The translations under genes and the position numbers were made by a program. The notes under the pieces are model-generated. The model did no database searches. It worked only from the letters and a program-made list of their open reading frames with translations, and had not been told where the DNA came from. Shown one piece after another: positions 7,470 to 15,099 of a stretch of DNA of 17,164 nucleotides; the stretch's first letter is position 1; each line of letters starts with the position of its first letter. Source of the DNA: an uncultured Eubacteriales bacterium (GTDB lineage: Bacteria; Bacillota; Clostridia; Oscillospirales; Butyricicoccaceae); NCBI GenBank assembly GCA_900555855.1, contig USML01000032.1, positions 1 to 17,164 of the forward strand. Reading direction: 5' to 3'.

Positions 7470-9521
7470 ATGGCTACATATAATCTGAATGAAGTCCTGA
7501 AGGCCAAGGAGGCCCAGAACGCCGGCAAAAAGGACGGCGGCGAGGTCAAGCTGGACGATGTGAGCCGCGTGAAGGTCCTTTCACCCGGACGGCAGGTCTT
7601 CAAGCGCTTTATCCGCAACCGCCTGGCGGTCTTTGGCACTTGCCTGCTGCTGATTATGTTCATTTTCTCCTTCCTGGGGCCGCTGGTTTATCCCTATGGC
7701 CAGAAGCAGATTTTCTATACCTATGAAGAGCAGAATGTGAACTACGCGCTGGCCAAGGTCAACACCGCCTACAACGGCTACACCGTGGACGATTCCGTCA
7801 CCATCAGCCGTGTCGTGGCCAATGTTATGAACAGCAATGTGAAGTCCATGATCGAAAAGGGCGAAAAGGTCCGTCTGTATACTGACGAGACCGGCAGCTA
7901 TGAGATCCGCGAGCTGGGCCCGGAGGTCTATTCTCTGGCCACGCAGGAGGCGCAGGAGATTTGTACGGTGGGCATCAGCAAGTTTGAGGTGGGAACCTTC
8001 AATTCCATCTCCAAGGAGCTGACCTTCATCGGCGAAGAGATCCCCGGGCTGGCAGCGGCTGCTGCCAAAAGCTGCAAGGGCAAAAAGGGCGACTTTACCT
8101 ACAACGGCATCAAGTACACCTTTGTCCAGGGAAAAATGAAGACCTATGAGCTTACCGCCGAGGCTGACGGCATCAACTATGCCGGCGCCGCGCAGAGCGC
8201 GGAATTTGAGACTGCGGTGACTGCCGCCTACGCCGATCAGGTGGAGGAGCTGGTGGTCAACAACCGCAGCTATCGGCTGGTCTACGATCAGGACAGCGCC
8301 ACCGTTTACCGCCTGGGCGCCACCCATGTGGGCTCCGTTTATACCCGCTATACGCTGGATACCTTCGTCACCGGTCAGGAGCTGCCCGGCGGCGCTGAGA
8401 CCTTCCGTGCCAACGCCCTGATGGCGGCGTATGATTCCGGGCGGTTCACCTCCGGCGGCGAGAGCTTTACCATCAAGCAGGAAAATGGCACGCTGGTGAT
8501 CTATGACGCCAGCGGCGCAGAATATGCGGAGTTTACCGAGGTTACGGTCCGCCGCTATTCCGGTGAGGACAGCATGGATTATGACCTGAAGGAGGCCATC
8601 TCCCTGCATATTGCGGAAATGAAGGCCAACGGACAGAAATCCAGCACGCTGACCTATAACCTGCCCCAGCAGGACGAAAAGGGCGTCTATAAATATGACG
8701 ACAACAATAACCTGCTGTATCAGGAGGCTGATCTGACCATCACGCAGCGGGACACCGGTGAGTATGTGATCAATGCATTCCAGACCATCTATGTCATCGA
8801 CATGTATGCTTCGCCCTCCGGCACACACATTCTGGGCACCGACGGCGATGGCTTCGATGTTATGGCCCGCATCATGTACGGTGGCCGCATCTCCCTGATG
8901 GTGGGCTTTGTGGTCGTGTTCCTGGAGTGCTTCCTGGGCATCATCATGGGCGGCCTGGCCGGCTATTACGGCGGCTGGGTGGATATGCTCATCATGCGCC
9001 TGGTGGATATCTTCTACTGTCTGCCCTCCATGCCGATCATGATCATCCTGGGCGCCATGATGGACGCCATGCGCATGGATACCTATATCCGACTGATGAT
9101 CATGATGGCCGCGCTGGGCATCATGGGCTGGGCCGGTGTGGCCCGCATGGTCCGCGGCCAGATCCTGTCGCTCCGTGAGCAGGAGTTTATGGTCGCCACG
9201 GAGGCCACTGGCATCCGGGTCAAATACCGCATCTTCCGTCATTTGGTACCCAATGTCATGCCGCAGCTGATCGTGATTGCCACCATGGGCATGGGCGGCG
9301 TCATCATCACCGAATCCACCCTGTCCTTCCTGGGCCTGGGCGTTAAGCATCCTCTGGCCACCTGGGGCACCATCATCAACTCTGTGTCTTCGGCTTCCGC
9401 CATGGCACACTATGCATTCATCTGGATCCCTGTCGGTCTGCTGATCTGCCTTACCGTTATCGCTTTTAACTTCGTGGGCGACGGTCTGCGCGATGCATAC
9501 GACCCGAAGGCAAAACGCTAA
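7470..9521 (+). CDS. oppC: Oligopeptide ABC transporter permease, OppC type, with large extracytoplasmic insertion
   Basis: This 683-residue protein is the second permease subunit; usual OppC/DppC proteins are about 280-350 residues. It has a soluble N-terminus, membrane helix 1 at about residues 52-74, then about 370 mostly hydrophilic residues (80-450), and finally a standard permease core beginning HILGTDGDGFDVMARIMYGG at residue 453. The core has about five further helices and an EAA loop (EQEFMVATEATGIRVKYRIF). Because family topology places the helix 1-2 loop outside the membrane, the insertion should be extracytoplasmic. The inserted part has recurring short units such as YNGIKYTFVQGKMKTYEL and NNRSYRLVYDQDSATVYRL, which suggest repeated beta-hairpins. 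TGGAGGT (7457-7463) lies 6 bases before the ATG. No stop codon or frame break is seen, so this is one intact gene. Confidence 0.92.
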   Translation: MATYNLNEVLKAKEAQNAGKKDGGEVKLDDVSRVKVLSPGRQVFKRFIRNRLAVFGTCLLLIMFIFSFLGPLVYPYGQKQIFYTYEEQNVNYALAKVNTAYNGYTVDDSVTISRVVANVMNSNVKSMIEKGEKVRLYTDETGSYEIRELGPEVYSLATQEAQEICTVGISKFEVGTFNSISKELTFIGEEIPGLAAAAAKSCKGKKGDFTYNGIKYTFVQGKMKTYELTAEADGINYAGAAQSAEFETAVTAAYADQVEELVVNNRSYRLVYDQDSATVYRLGATHVGSVYTRYTLDTFVTGQELPGGAETFRANALMAAYDSGRFTSGGESFTIKQENGTLVIYDASGAEYAEFTEVTVRRYSGEDSMDYDLKEAISLHIAEMKANGQKSSTLTYNLPQQDEKGVYKYDDNNNLLYQEADLTITQRDTGEYVINAFQTIYVIDMYASPSGTHILGTDGDGFDVMARIMYGGRISLMVGFVVVFLECFLGIIMGGLAGYYGGWVDMLIMRLVDIFYCLPSMPIMIILGAMMDAMRMDTYIRLMIMMAALGIMGWAGVARMVRGQILSLREQEFMVATEATGIRVKYRIFRHLVPNVMPQLIVIATMGMGGVIITESTLSFLGLGVKHPLATWGTIINSVSSASAMAHYAFIWIPVGLLICLTVIAFNFVGDGLRDAYDPKAKR

Positions 9522-9534
9522 GGAGGTCGGAACA

Positions 9535-10725
9535 ATGGCTGAAAAGAATACGACGAAGAAATCCTCCTATATCTCCGCGAAGGAATCCCGCCGGATCACC
9601 CGCTTCAACCGCCGGATCACCAAAAAGCTGGAGGCTGCACGGGCGGACGCCAATAAGGATCCCAAGCTCTATACCACCAAAATGCGGGACCCCAACAATG
9701 TGGTGGAGTTTGATAATGTCTGTACCTACTTCTTCACCGATGTGGGCGTGGTCCGCTCGGTAGACGGCGTGAACTTCGATGTGCCCAAGTGCTCCACCGT
9801 GGGCGTGGTGGGCGAATCCGGCTGCGGCAAGAGCGTTACCAGCCTTTCGCTGATGCAGCTGCTGCAGCGCCCCACCGGTCAGGTGGTGGGCGGCGAGATC
9901 CGTTTTAACCTGGGCGACGGCACCGCCTATAATATTGTCAATACCCCCAACGCCGTTATGGAGCATATCCGCGGCAACAAGATCTCCATGATCTTCCAGG
10001 AGCCCATGACCGCCCTGAACCCGGTGTTCCGCATCGGCCAGCAGGTGGATGAGGTCACCAAGCTGCACAATCCGGAAATGTCCGACGAGGATGTAAAGGC
10101 CCGGACGCTGGAAATGCTGGATCTGGTGGGCATCGCCAACAAGGAAGGCGTTTACAAGATGTATCCCCATGAGCTTTCCGGCGGTATGCGTCAGCGCATC
10201 TGTATCGCCATCGCCCTGGCCTGCAATCCTACGCTGATTATCGCCGACGAGCCTACCACCGCGCTGGATGTGACCATCCAGGCCCAGATCCTGGATCTGC
10301 TGGAAAACCTGAAGCAGAAGCTGAAATCCTCCATCATGCTCATTACCCACGATCTTGGCGTCGTGGCGGGTATGGCGGATTATGTGGTGGTCATGTATGC
10401 CGGCCGCATCGTGGAAAAGGGTACTGCCAGCGATATCTTCCATCATCCCTCGCATCCCTATACCATCGGTCTGATGAAGTCCAAGCCGGTGGTGGGCAAA
10501 AAGGTGGAGGAGCTTTACAACATCTCCGGCAGCGTGCCCAATCCCGTCAATATGCCGGATTACTGCTACTTCCGCGATCGCTGCGATATGCGCTGCGAGC
10601 AGTGCAGCGGCGATTATCCCCCGGAGATCAAGATCAGCGATACCCATGTGGTGTCCTGTTACCGGTATCTCGATCAGGGCGAGATCCTCAAGTATCCGAA
10701 ATCTGTGAATGTGGAGGAACTGTAA
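9535..10725 (+). CDS. oppD: Oligopeptide ABC transporter ATP-binding protein, OppD type
   Basis: This 396-residue ATPase powers the transporter from the cytosolic face. Motifs are Walker A GESGCGKS (93-100), signature LSGGMRQR (214-221), Walker B with Asp238-Glu239 ([12 protein letters not shown]) and the H-loop His272. A basic extension of about 55 residues precedes the ABC domain. The C-terminal oligopeptide-type domain has cysteines at 344, 350, 357 and 375, spaced C-x5-C-x6-C-x17-C, the kind of arrangement linked to a [4Fe-4S] cluster in DppD-type ATPases; Cys354 is extra. The start at 9535 is set by AAGGAGGT (9520-9527), which begins in the oppC stop codon; an upstream in-frame ATG at 9493 lies inside oppC and is rejected. 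Confidence 0.95.
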   Translation: MAEKNTTKKSSYISAKESRRITRFNRRITKKLEAARADANKDPKLYTTKMRDPNNVVEFDNVCTYFFTDVGVVRSVDGVNFDVPKCSTVGVVGESGCGKSVTSLSLMQLLQRPTGQVVGGEIRFNLGDGTAYNIVNTPNAVMEHIRGNKISMIFQEPMTALNPVFRIGQQVDEVTKLHNPEMSDEDVKARTLEMLDLVGIANKEGVYKMYPHELSGGMRQRICIAIALACNPTLIIADEPTTALDVTIQAQILDLLENLKQKLKSSIMLITHDLGVVAGMADYVVVMYAGRIVEKGTASDIFHHPSHPYTIGLMKSKPVVGKKVEELYNISGSVPNPVNMPDYCYFRDRCDMRCEQCSGDYPPEIKISDTHVVSCYRYLDQGEILKYPKSVNVEEL

Positions 10726-10726
10726 T

Positions 10727-11806
10727 ATGGCTGAGATCAAAAACACCCAGGCCCAGAACAGCGAATACCTCCTCGAGGTAAAGAACCTGGTCAAATGGTT
10801 CCCCATCAAGTCCAGCTTTTTCAAAAAAACCGTGGGTAATGTCCGTGCGGTAGATGGCATCAGCTTTAAAATCAAGCGCGGCCAGACCATGGGTCTGGTG
10901 GGCGAATCCGGCTGCGGCAAGTCCACTGCGGGCCGCACCATCCTCCGCCTGCTGGAGAAGACTTCCGGCGAGGTCTGGTTCGACGGGCAGGAGATGTCTT
11001 CGCTGTCCAAGTCGGAGCTGCGCAAAATGCGTCCCCGGATGCAGATCGTGTTTCAGGATCCCTATTCCAGTCTTTCTCCCCGTCTGCCAGTGGGCGAGAT
11101 CATCGGCGAGGCCGTCCGTGAGCATAATATCGTGCCGCCGGAGGAGTTCGATGCGTATATCTCCCGCGTGATGACGGCCTGCGGCCTGCAGGAATACTAT
11201 AAGGAGCGCTATCCTCACGAGTTTTCCGGCGGCCAGCGGCAGCGGATCTGCATCGCCAGAGCGCTGGCGCTCAGCCCGGATTTCATCGTGTGCGACGAGC
11301 CGGTCTCCGCGCTGGATGTTTCCATCCAGGCCCAGATCATCAATCTGCTGCGCCAGCTGCAGAAGGATTTCGGCATCACCTATCTGTTCATCTCCCATGA
11401 CCTGTCTGTGGTGGAGCATATCTCCGATACCGTGGGCGTCATGTATCTGGGCAGCATGGTGGAATATGCGCCCACGGAGAAGATCTTCGCCAACCCGCTG
11501 AACCCCTATACCAAGGCGCTGTTCTCCGCCATCCCCATCCCCGATCCCGACGCCAAGATCAATCGAATCATCCTGAAGGGCAGCATTCCCTCTCCGGCCA
11601 ATCCTCCGGCTGGCTGCAAGTTCCATACCCGCTGCGACCAGTGCATGGAGGTCTGTAAGTATGCCGCGCCCGAATGGCTGGAGGTAGAGCCGGAGCACTT
11701 CTGCGCCTGCCACCTCTATGACGACGCGGCGGCCAAGGAACGGGCGCAGGCGGCCATGGAAGCAGCCAAAACCAAGGAAAACGCCGATGGCAAAGCGGCG
11801 AAGTGA
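10727..11806 (+). CDS. oppF: Oligopeptide ABC transporter ATP-binding protein, OppF type
   Basis: This 359-residue ATPase is the partner of OppD. Motifs are Walker A GESGCGKS (59-66), signature FSGGQRQR (166-173), Walker B with Asp190-Glu191 (FIVCDEPVSALD) and H-loop His224. VFQDPYSSLSPRLPVGEII is the OppF-type Q-loop region. The C-terminal domain has cysteines 297, 303, 310 and 328 with the same C-x5-C-x6-C-x17-C spacing as OppD, plus Cys306 and Cys326, followed by an Ala/Lys-rich tail. The start at 10727 is one base after the oppD stop and 9 bases after GGAGG (10713-10717); the ATG at 10709 would precede that site. The near-contact of the two genes points to coupled translation. Confidence 0.95.
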   Translation: MAEIKNTQAQNSEYLLEVKNLVKWFPIKSSFFKKTVGNVRAVDGISFKIKRGQTMGLVGESGCGKSTAGRTILRLLEKTSGEVWFDGQEMSSLSKSELRKMRPRMQIVFQDPYSSLSPRLPVGEIIGEAVREHNIVPPEEFDAYISRVMTACGLQEYYKERYPHEFSGGQRQRICIARALALSPDFIVCDEPVSALDVSIQAQIINLLRQLQKDFGITYLFISHDLSVVEHISDTVGVMYLGSMVEYAPTEKIFANPLNPYTKALFSAIPIPDPDAKINRIILKGSIPSPANPPAGCKFHTRCDQCMEVCKYAAPEWLEVEPEHFCACHLYDDAAAKERAQAAMEAAKTKENADGKAAK

Positions 11807-12050
11807 TCCGGAGGACGATGGCCGGACCATTGCCAACATGAATGTGGAGGGGATGCCCTGGTATCAGGAGCCCTCTCCCGACGCGCTGCCGGAGGACACG
11901 CCTCCCGGGCAGACGCCTTATCAGATGACAAAGGAAGAGGGGAGAGCCTATACCTGGGCCGCCATCAAGGCCGGCCTGGCGGTGGTCCTAATCTTCGGAC
12001 TGGTCTATTTCTTCTTCATTCTCTTCTGCACCAAGGTCTGGTTTGCCTGA
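11787..12050 (+). CDS. Small single-helix membrane protein overlapping oppF
   Basis: This 87-residue protein has a charged, proline-rich N-terminal part (MAKRRSDPEDDGRTIANMN, then EGMPWYQEP), one hydrophobic helix at about residues 60-82 (AGLAVVLIFGLVYFFFILF) and almost no tail. The ATG at 11787 is favoured because AAGGAAAA lies 8 bases upstream and the DDGRTIANMN stretch looks conserved-type; an ATG at 11838 has no close binding site. It overlaps the last 20 bases of oppF in another frame, which suggests translational coupling with the transporter. I know of no assigned function. It could be an accessory or regulatory subunit, or only a passenger in the operon. Confidence 0.7.
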   Translation: MAKRRSDPEDDGRTIANMNVEGMPWYQEPSPDALPEDTPPGQTPYQMTKEEGRAYTWAAIKAGLAVVLIFGLVYFFFILFCTKVWFA

Positions 12051-12071
12051 AAAGTCCATATCGTTTTTCCC

Positions 12072-12104
12072 AAGCGGCGTGGTTTTGCAGCCACGCCGCT
12101 TTTT
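12072..12104 (+). terminator. Intrinsic terminator of the peptide transporter operon
   Basis: An 11-bp perfect stem, AAGCGGCGTGG (12072-12082) with CCACGCCGCTT (12091-12101), encloses an 8-base loop and ends in TTTTT (12100-12104). It lies 21 bases after the stop of the small membrane protein gene and marks the end of the transporter operon. Confidence 0.93.
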
Positions 12105-12236
12105 GCTGTGTTTATCAAAAAAATGCCGCCGCAGGCGCTGGTAAAATATGCGGCGCCGCGCCAGAAATTGCAGACGATAAATCCCGGGAAGCGGGAAAAA
12201 ACTATGGCTGAATCTGCAAAAAAGGAGGAAAAAGCG

Positions 12237-12413
12237 ATGAAACGGATGTTTTCCGGTATGGGAATGGGCATGGTGGCCGGGATGTGCGTCGGCGTGATGG
12301 CGGCAGGCCTGCTCACCGACCAGGAAAAGCGGCGGGTGCGCCGTAAGGCAGGACAGGCCGCCCGGGAGCTCAGCGATGCGGCGGAGGACCTGCGGGGCTG
12401 GCTGAAGCACTGA
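12237..12413 (+). CDS. Small YtxH-like membrane protein
   Basis: This 58-residue protein has a glycine- and methionine-rich hydrophobic segment at residues 5-25 (FSGMGMGMVAGMCVGVMAAG) followed by a charged amphipathic helix (DQEKRRVRRKAGQAARELSD, then AAEDLRGWLKH). That pattern, a short glycine-zipper helix and a polar coiled tail, resembles YtxH-type envelope proteins, but similarity at this length is weak. The start at 12237 is set by AAAGGAGG (12221-12228) with an 8-base spacer; an in-frame ATG at 12204 lacks such a site. The gene stands alone between two terminator-like hairpins. I see no clear promoter within the 130 bases upstream. Confidence 0.65.
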   Translation: MKRMFSGMGMGMVAGMCVGVMAAGLLTDQEKRRVRRKAGQAARELSDAAEDLRGWLKH

Positions 12414-12430
12414 GCCGTCCGTCGGACGGC
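12414..12430 (+). other. Perfect 17-base palindromic hairpin after the YtxH-like gene
   Basis: GCCGTCCG and CGGACGGC flank a single T, directly after the stop codon. It would form a very stable short RNA hairpin. No T-run follows, so it may be a mRNA 3' stabiliser or a Rho-assisted end rather than an intrinsic terminator. Confidence 0.5.
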
Positions 12431-12482
12431 AGGAAAGGCCAAGCACAGTTATGAATTTGTTCTGAATTCGGCGGCGCGTCTC

Positions 12483-12511
12483 TTGCTATTTTGCCCGAAG
12501 CTTTTTACAAT
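12483..12511 (+). promoter_or_regulatory. Promoter of the phosphodiester glycosidase gene
   Basis: TTGCTA (12483-12488, 4/6) and TACAAT (12506-12511, 5/6) are spaced by exactly 17 bases. The predicted start near 12518 leaves a leader of about 55 bases before the ATG at 12573. Confidence 0.65.
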
Positions 12512-12572
12512 AAGGGGCGAAAACAGGAAAACGCGCTGCCGGAGCAGACCGGCGGAGAAGGGAGGGCGCGCA

Positions 12573-13838
12573 ATGGCAAAAGTGACCTATGTGGGCACGC
12601 ATCTGGCGGAGCCGCAGCGAAAGCCGCGCAGGAAGCATTCGTTTCTGCGGGGGCTGGCGGTGGTGCTGGCTGTTTTGCTTGGCCTTTACGGCCTTGTGCT
12701 TTGGGCGCCCATCCCCGCCGTGGAGCGGCTGCGGAATATGTATATCGAAACGGCCCTTTCCACTATGACCCACCGCTGGCTCGCCACCAGCTTTTTCCCA
12801 AAAAGCATCGTGGAAGAGGTGCGGCAGCAGATGAAGGCCGCCCAGGAATCGCAAAACGGCATCCATTCCGACTGGAACAGCTCCGGGCAGGAGCATACCA
12901 CGCCGGACATTCCGGAAACGCCCCCGGGAGAGACGGGCAGCGTCACCGAGGGAGACGAGGCCATGGAGGCTTTTTTCCGGCTGTTTTGGGAGCTGGACCG
13001 TCAGAGCGTCTTGGATTGGGTCAAGAAAGACCCATCGCTGCTGAAAGACGGCTGGGCCCGTCTGACCGCCAATGAAGCGGGCCTGAAGGATAAGGGCCTG
13101 CCAGTCTATACCACCATGGGCGAGCAGGTGCTGGCCATCGACGCCCAGCAGAAGGTGCTGCTGGTGCGGGTCAAGGGCAGCGGCTACCGGGGCGTTCTGG
13201 CGATCGCCAAGGATCCCGCCCGGCTGAGCCTGCAGGCCTCCTCCCAGCTGGGGGAGCGGGGCGAAAATGCCGGCGTTATCGCCGAAGCCCATAACGGTCT
13301 GCTGGCCATGACGGGCAGTGGCTTTCTGGATCAGGACGGCCACGGCAAGGGCGGCCAGGTCACGGGCTATGCCCTGTGCAGCGGCACGGCTTACGGCCAG
13401 CACATGGGCAGCGGCTACAAGCGGCTGGAGCTGCGGGACGACGATCTGCTGTATATCGTAGACGCCTCTGCGGAGGTCAGCCCCAAGGCCACCGACGCCA
13501 TGGAGTTCACTCCGGCGCTGATCGTGGACGGACAGATCACCGTAGACAGCACCTGCGGCTGGACGGCGCTGAATCCCCGGGCCTGCCTGGGGCAGTCGGA
13601 CCGGTATGAGATCCTGATGCTGGTGATCGAGGGCCGCCTGACCACCTCCATCGGCACCGATGTGATCGAGTGCGCAAAGCTGCTGCAGCAGCATGGCTGT
13701 ATGCAGGCCATGAATATGGACGGCGGCACCAGCGCCACCCTCTATTACGACAGAGAATATGTCACCCAGTGCTCCAATACCGCGCTGCCCGCCGGGCGGC
13801 TGCTGCCGGACGCCTGGGTCTTTGCCCGGAAGGACTAA
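12573..13838 (+). CDS. Membrane-anchored NAGPA-family phosphodiester glycosidase
   Basis: This 421-residue protein has a basic N-terminus, one membrane helix at about residues 26-44 and an external part of about 375 residues. The C-terminal half has the NAGPA/DUF2233 fold signature: NMDGGTSATLYY (Asp383-Gly384-Gly385), NPRACLGQ, and a Gly-rich stretch around AMTGSGFLDQDGHGKGG. The family acts on sugar phosphodiester bonds, for example at cell-wall or capsular glycans; the exact substrate is unknown here. The segment at about residues 90-130 is polar and proline-rich, a likely stalk. The start at 12573 is set by GGGAGGG (12560-12566), 6 bases away. The gene is monocistronic, with its own promoter and terminator. 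Catalytic activity is inferred from the family only. Confidence 0.85.
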   Translation: MAKVTYVGTHLAEPQRKPRRKHSFLRGLAVVLAVLLGLYGLVLWAPIPAVERLRNMYIETALSTMTHRWLATSFFPKSIVEEVRQQMKAAQESQNGIHSDWNSSGQEHTTPDIPETPPGETGSVTEGDEAMEAFFRLFWELDRQSVLDWVKKDPSLLKDGWARLTANEAGLKDKGLPVYTTMGEQVLAIDAQQKVLLVRVKGSGYRGVLAIAKDPARLSLQASSQLGERGENAGVIAEAHNGLLAMTGSGFLDQDGHGKGGQVTGYALCSGTAYGQHMGSGYKRLELRDDDLLYIVDASAEVSPKATDAMEFTPALIVDGQITVDSTCGWTALNPRACLGQSDRYEILMLVIEGRLTTSIGTDVIECAKLLQQHGCMQAMNMDGGTSATLYYDREYVTQCSNTALPAGRLLPDAWVFARKD

Positions 13839-13852
13839 AACATAGAACAATC

Positions 13853-13886
13853 GCAAGCATTGTTTTGATACAGTGCTTGCTTTTTT
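13853..13886 (+). terminator. Intrinsic terminator after the phosphodiester glycosidase gene
   Basis: GCAAGCATTG (13853-13862) pairs with CAGTGCTTGC (13871-13880) with one G-U pair and an 8-base loop, followed by TTTTTT (13881-13886). It lies just after the stop at 13838. Its right arm also holds the -35 of the next promoter. Confidence 0.92.
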
Positions 13887-13905
13887 CAAGCAAAGGGAAT
13901 ATAAT
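13877..13905 (+). promoter_or_regulatory. Promoter of the citDEF operon, overlapping the terminator
   Basis: TATAAT (13900-13905) has a 17-base spacer from TTGCTT (13877-13882, 3/6). The -35 lies in the terminator's right arm and T-run. The predicted start near 13912 leaves about 37 bases before citD. The weak -35 suggests activation or low basal expression. Confidence 0.65.
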
Positions 13906-13948
13906 CGGTGCCGGAACAAATTGATCCGAAAGGAAGTGCCATATCTAT

Positions 13949-14218
13949 ATGAGCAAGGCGATCAAGCCCGCTTCGGCGGGAACGCTGGAATCCAGCGATG
14001 TGATGGTAGAGCTGGAGCCGGCGGAAAACCGGAGCATCGAGCTGCATTCCGTGGTGGAGCAGCAGTTTGGGCCGTCGATCCTGGCGCTGGCGGAGGAGAT
14101 GCTGAACGCGGCCGGCCTGGATCAGGTCTGTCTGCGCATCGACGACCGGGGCGCGCTGGAGTGCGTCCTGCGGGCCCGCATCGAGACCGCGATCCTTCGC
14201 GCGAAAGGAGAGAACTGA
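13949..14218 (+). CDS. citD: Citrate lyase acyl carrier protein (gamma subunit)
   Basis: This 89-residue protein has the CitD hallmark GTLESSDVMVELEP, in which Ser15 matches the serine that carries the phosphoribosyl-dephospho-CoA prosthetic group. The ending DDRGALECVLRARIETAILRA is also typical. It is the swinging arm that carries acetyl and citryl groups between the alpha and beta subunits in the cytosol. AAAGGAAG (13929-13936) lies 12 bases before the ATG, a longer spacer than its neighbours. It is the first gene of the operon, one base before citE. The maturation genes citC, citX and citG are not in this window. Citramalate lyase uses a homologous subunit and cannot be ruled out. Confidence 0.94.
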   Translation: MSKAIKPASAGTLESSDVMVELEPAENRSIELHSVVEQQFGPSILALAEEMLNAAGLDQVCLRIDDRGALECVLRARIETAILRAKGEN

Positions 14219-14219
14219 T

Positions 14220-15098
14220 ATGCGCCGCAGTATGCTGTTTTTGCCGGGCAACACGCCGAACATCCTGCAGAACGGCGACGCCCTGGGGGCGGACGCCGTC
14301 ATCTTTGACCTGGAGGACGCCGTCGCCCCGGACCAGAAGGACGCCGCGCGGATCCTGGTCCGCAACACCATGACCTATCTGGATTTTTCCAGAGTGGAGG
14401 TCATCGTCCGCATCAATTCCGTGGATACGGACTTCTGGAAGAAGGATCTGGAGACCATCCTGCCCCTGAAGCCCTCGCTGATCATGCCGCCCAAGTCCTC
14501 CTGCGCGGAGGATGTGCTGACGGTGGATGCTTATATGTCTCAGCTGGAGGACCGGCTGGGCTTCGCCCGCAATACCGTCCGTCTGATCCCCCTGATCGAG
14601 ACGGCGCTGGGCGTGGAAAACGCCTATCAGATCGCCTCCTGCACGCCGCGGGTGGCGGCCATCTTCCTGGGCGGCGAGGATCTGACGGCCGACCTGCAGT
14701 GTAAGCGCACCAAGGAGAGCCAGGAGATCGAATATGCCCGCAGCCGCATGGTTTGCGCGGCCCGGGCCGCCGGCGTGGATGTTTACGACACGCCCTTTAC
14801 GGATGTCAACGACGACGAGGGCATCCGCATCGACGCGGAAAAGGCCAAGAGCCTTGGCTTCACTGGCAAGTCCGCCATTTCTCCCCGCCATGTGCCGGTG
14901 ATCAATGAAGTGTTCTCCCCCTCCCAGCGGGATATCGACTATGCCTATGAGGTCATGGAAGCCATCCGCCGGGGCAAGGAGGAGGGCCGCGGCGCCGTGG
15001 CCCTGCGGGGCAAGATGATCGACGCGCCGGTGGTCAGCCGGGCAAAGCGGGTCATCGAAACGGCGGAAGCCCTTGGGCTGGGAAGGAGCGAGCATTGA
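14220..15098 (+). CDS. citE: Citrate lyase beta subunit (citryl-ACP lyase type)
   Basis: This 292-residue protein matches the length of CitE. It begins MRRSMLFLPGNTPNILQNGD and has the metal and substrate motifs of the family: FDLEDAV, the arginine in VEVIVRINSVD, IPLIETALGVENA and FLGGEDLTADL. The enzyme cleaves citryl-ACP to oxaloacetate and acetyl-ACP (or citramalyl-ACP to pyruvate in the citramalate lyase variant). The ATG at 14220 follows the citD stop by one base and has AAAGGAG (14204-14210) 9 bases upstream, so translation is probably coupled. It is a TIM-barrel HpcH/HpaI-type aldolase by family knowledge. Confidence 0.94.
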   Translation: MRRSMLFLPGNTPNILQNGDALGADAVIFDLEDAVAPDQKDAARILVRNTMTYLDFSRVEVIVRINSVDTDFWKKDLETILPLKPSLIMPPKSSCAEDVLTVDAYMSQLEDRLGFARNTVRLIPLIETALGVENAYQIASCTPRVAAIFLGGEDLTADLQCKRTKESQEIEYARSRMVCAARAAGVDVYDTPFTDVNDDEGIRIDAEKAKSLGFTGKSAISPRHVPVINEVFSPSQRDIDYAYEVMEAIRRGKEEGRGAVALRGKMIDAPVVSRAKRVIETAEALGLGRSEH

Positions 15099-15099
15099 T

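Noticed and set aside
7470..9521. OppC as two genes fused by assembly error
   Set aside because: The frame is continuous, codon use is uniform, and the permease core resumes in the same frame with the correct topology.
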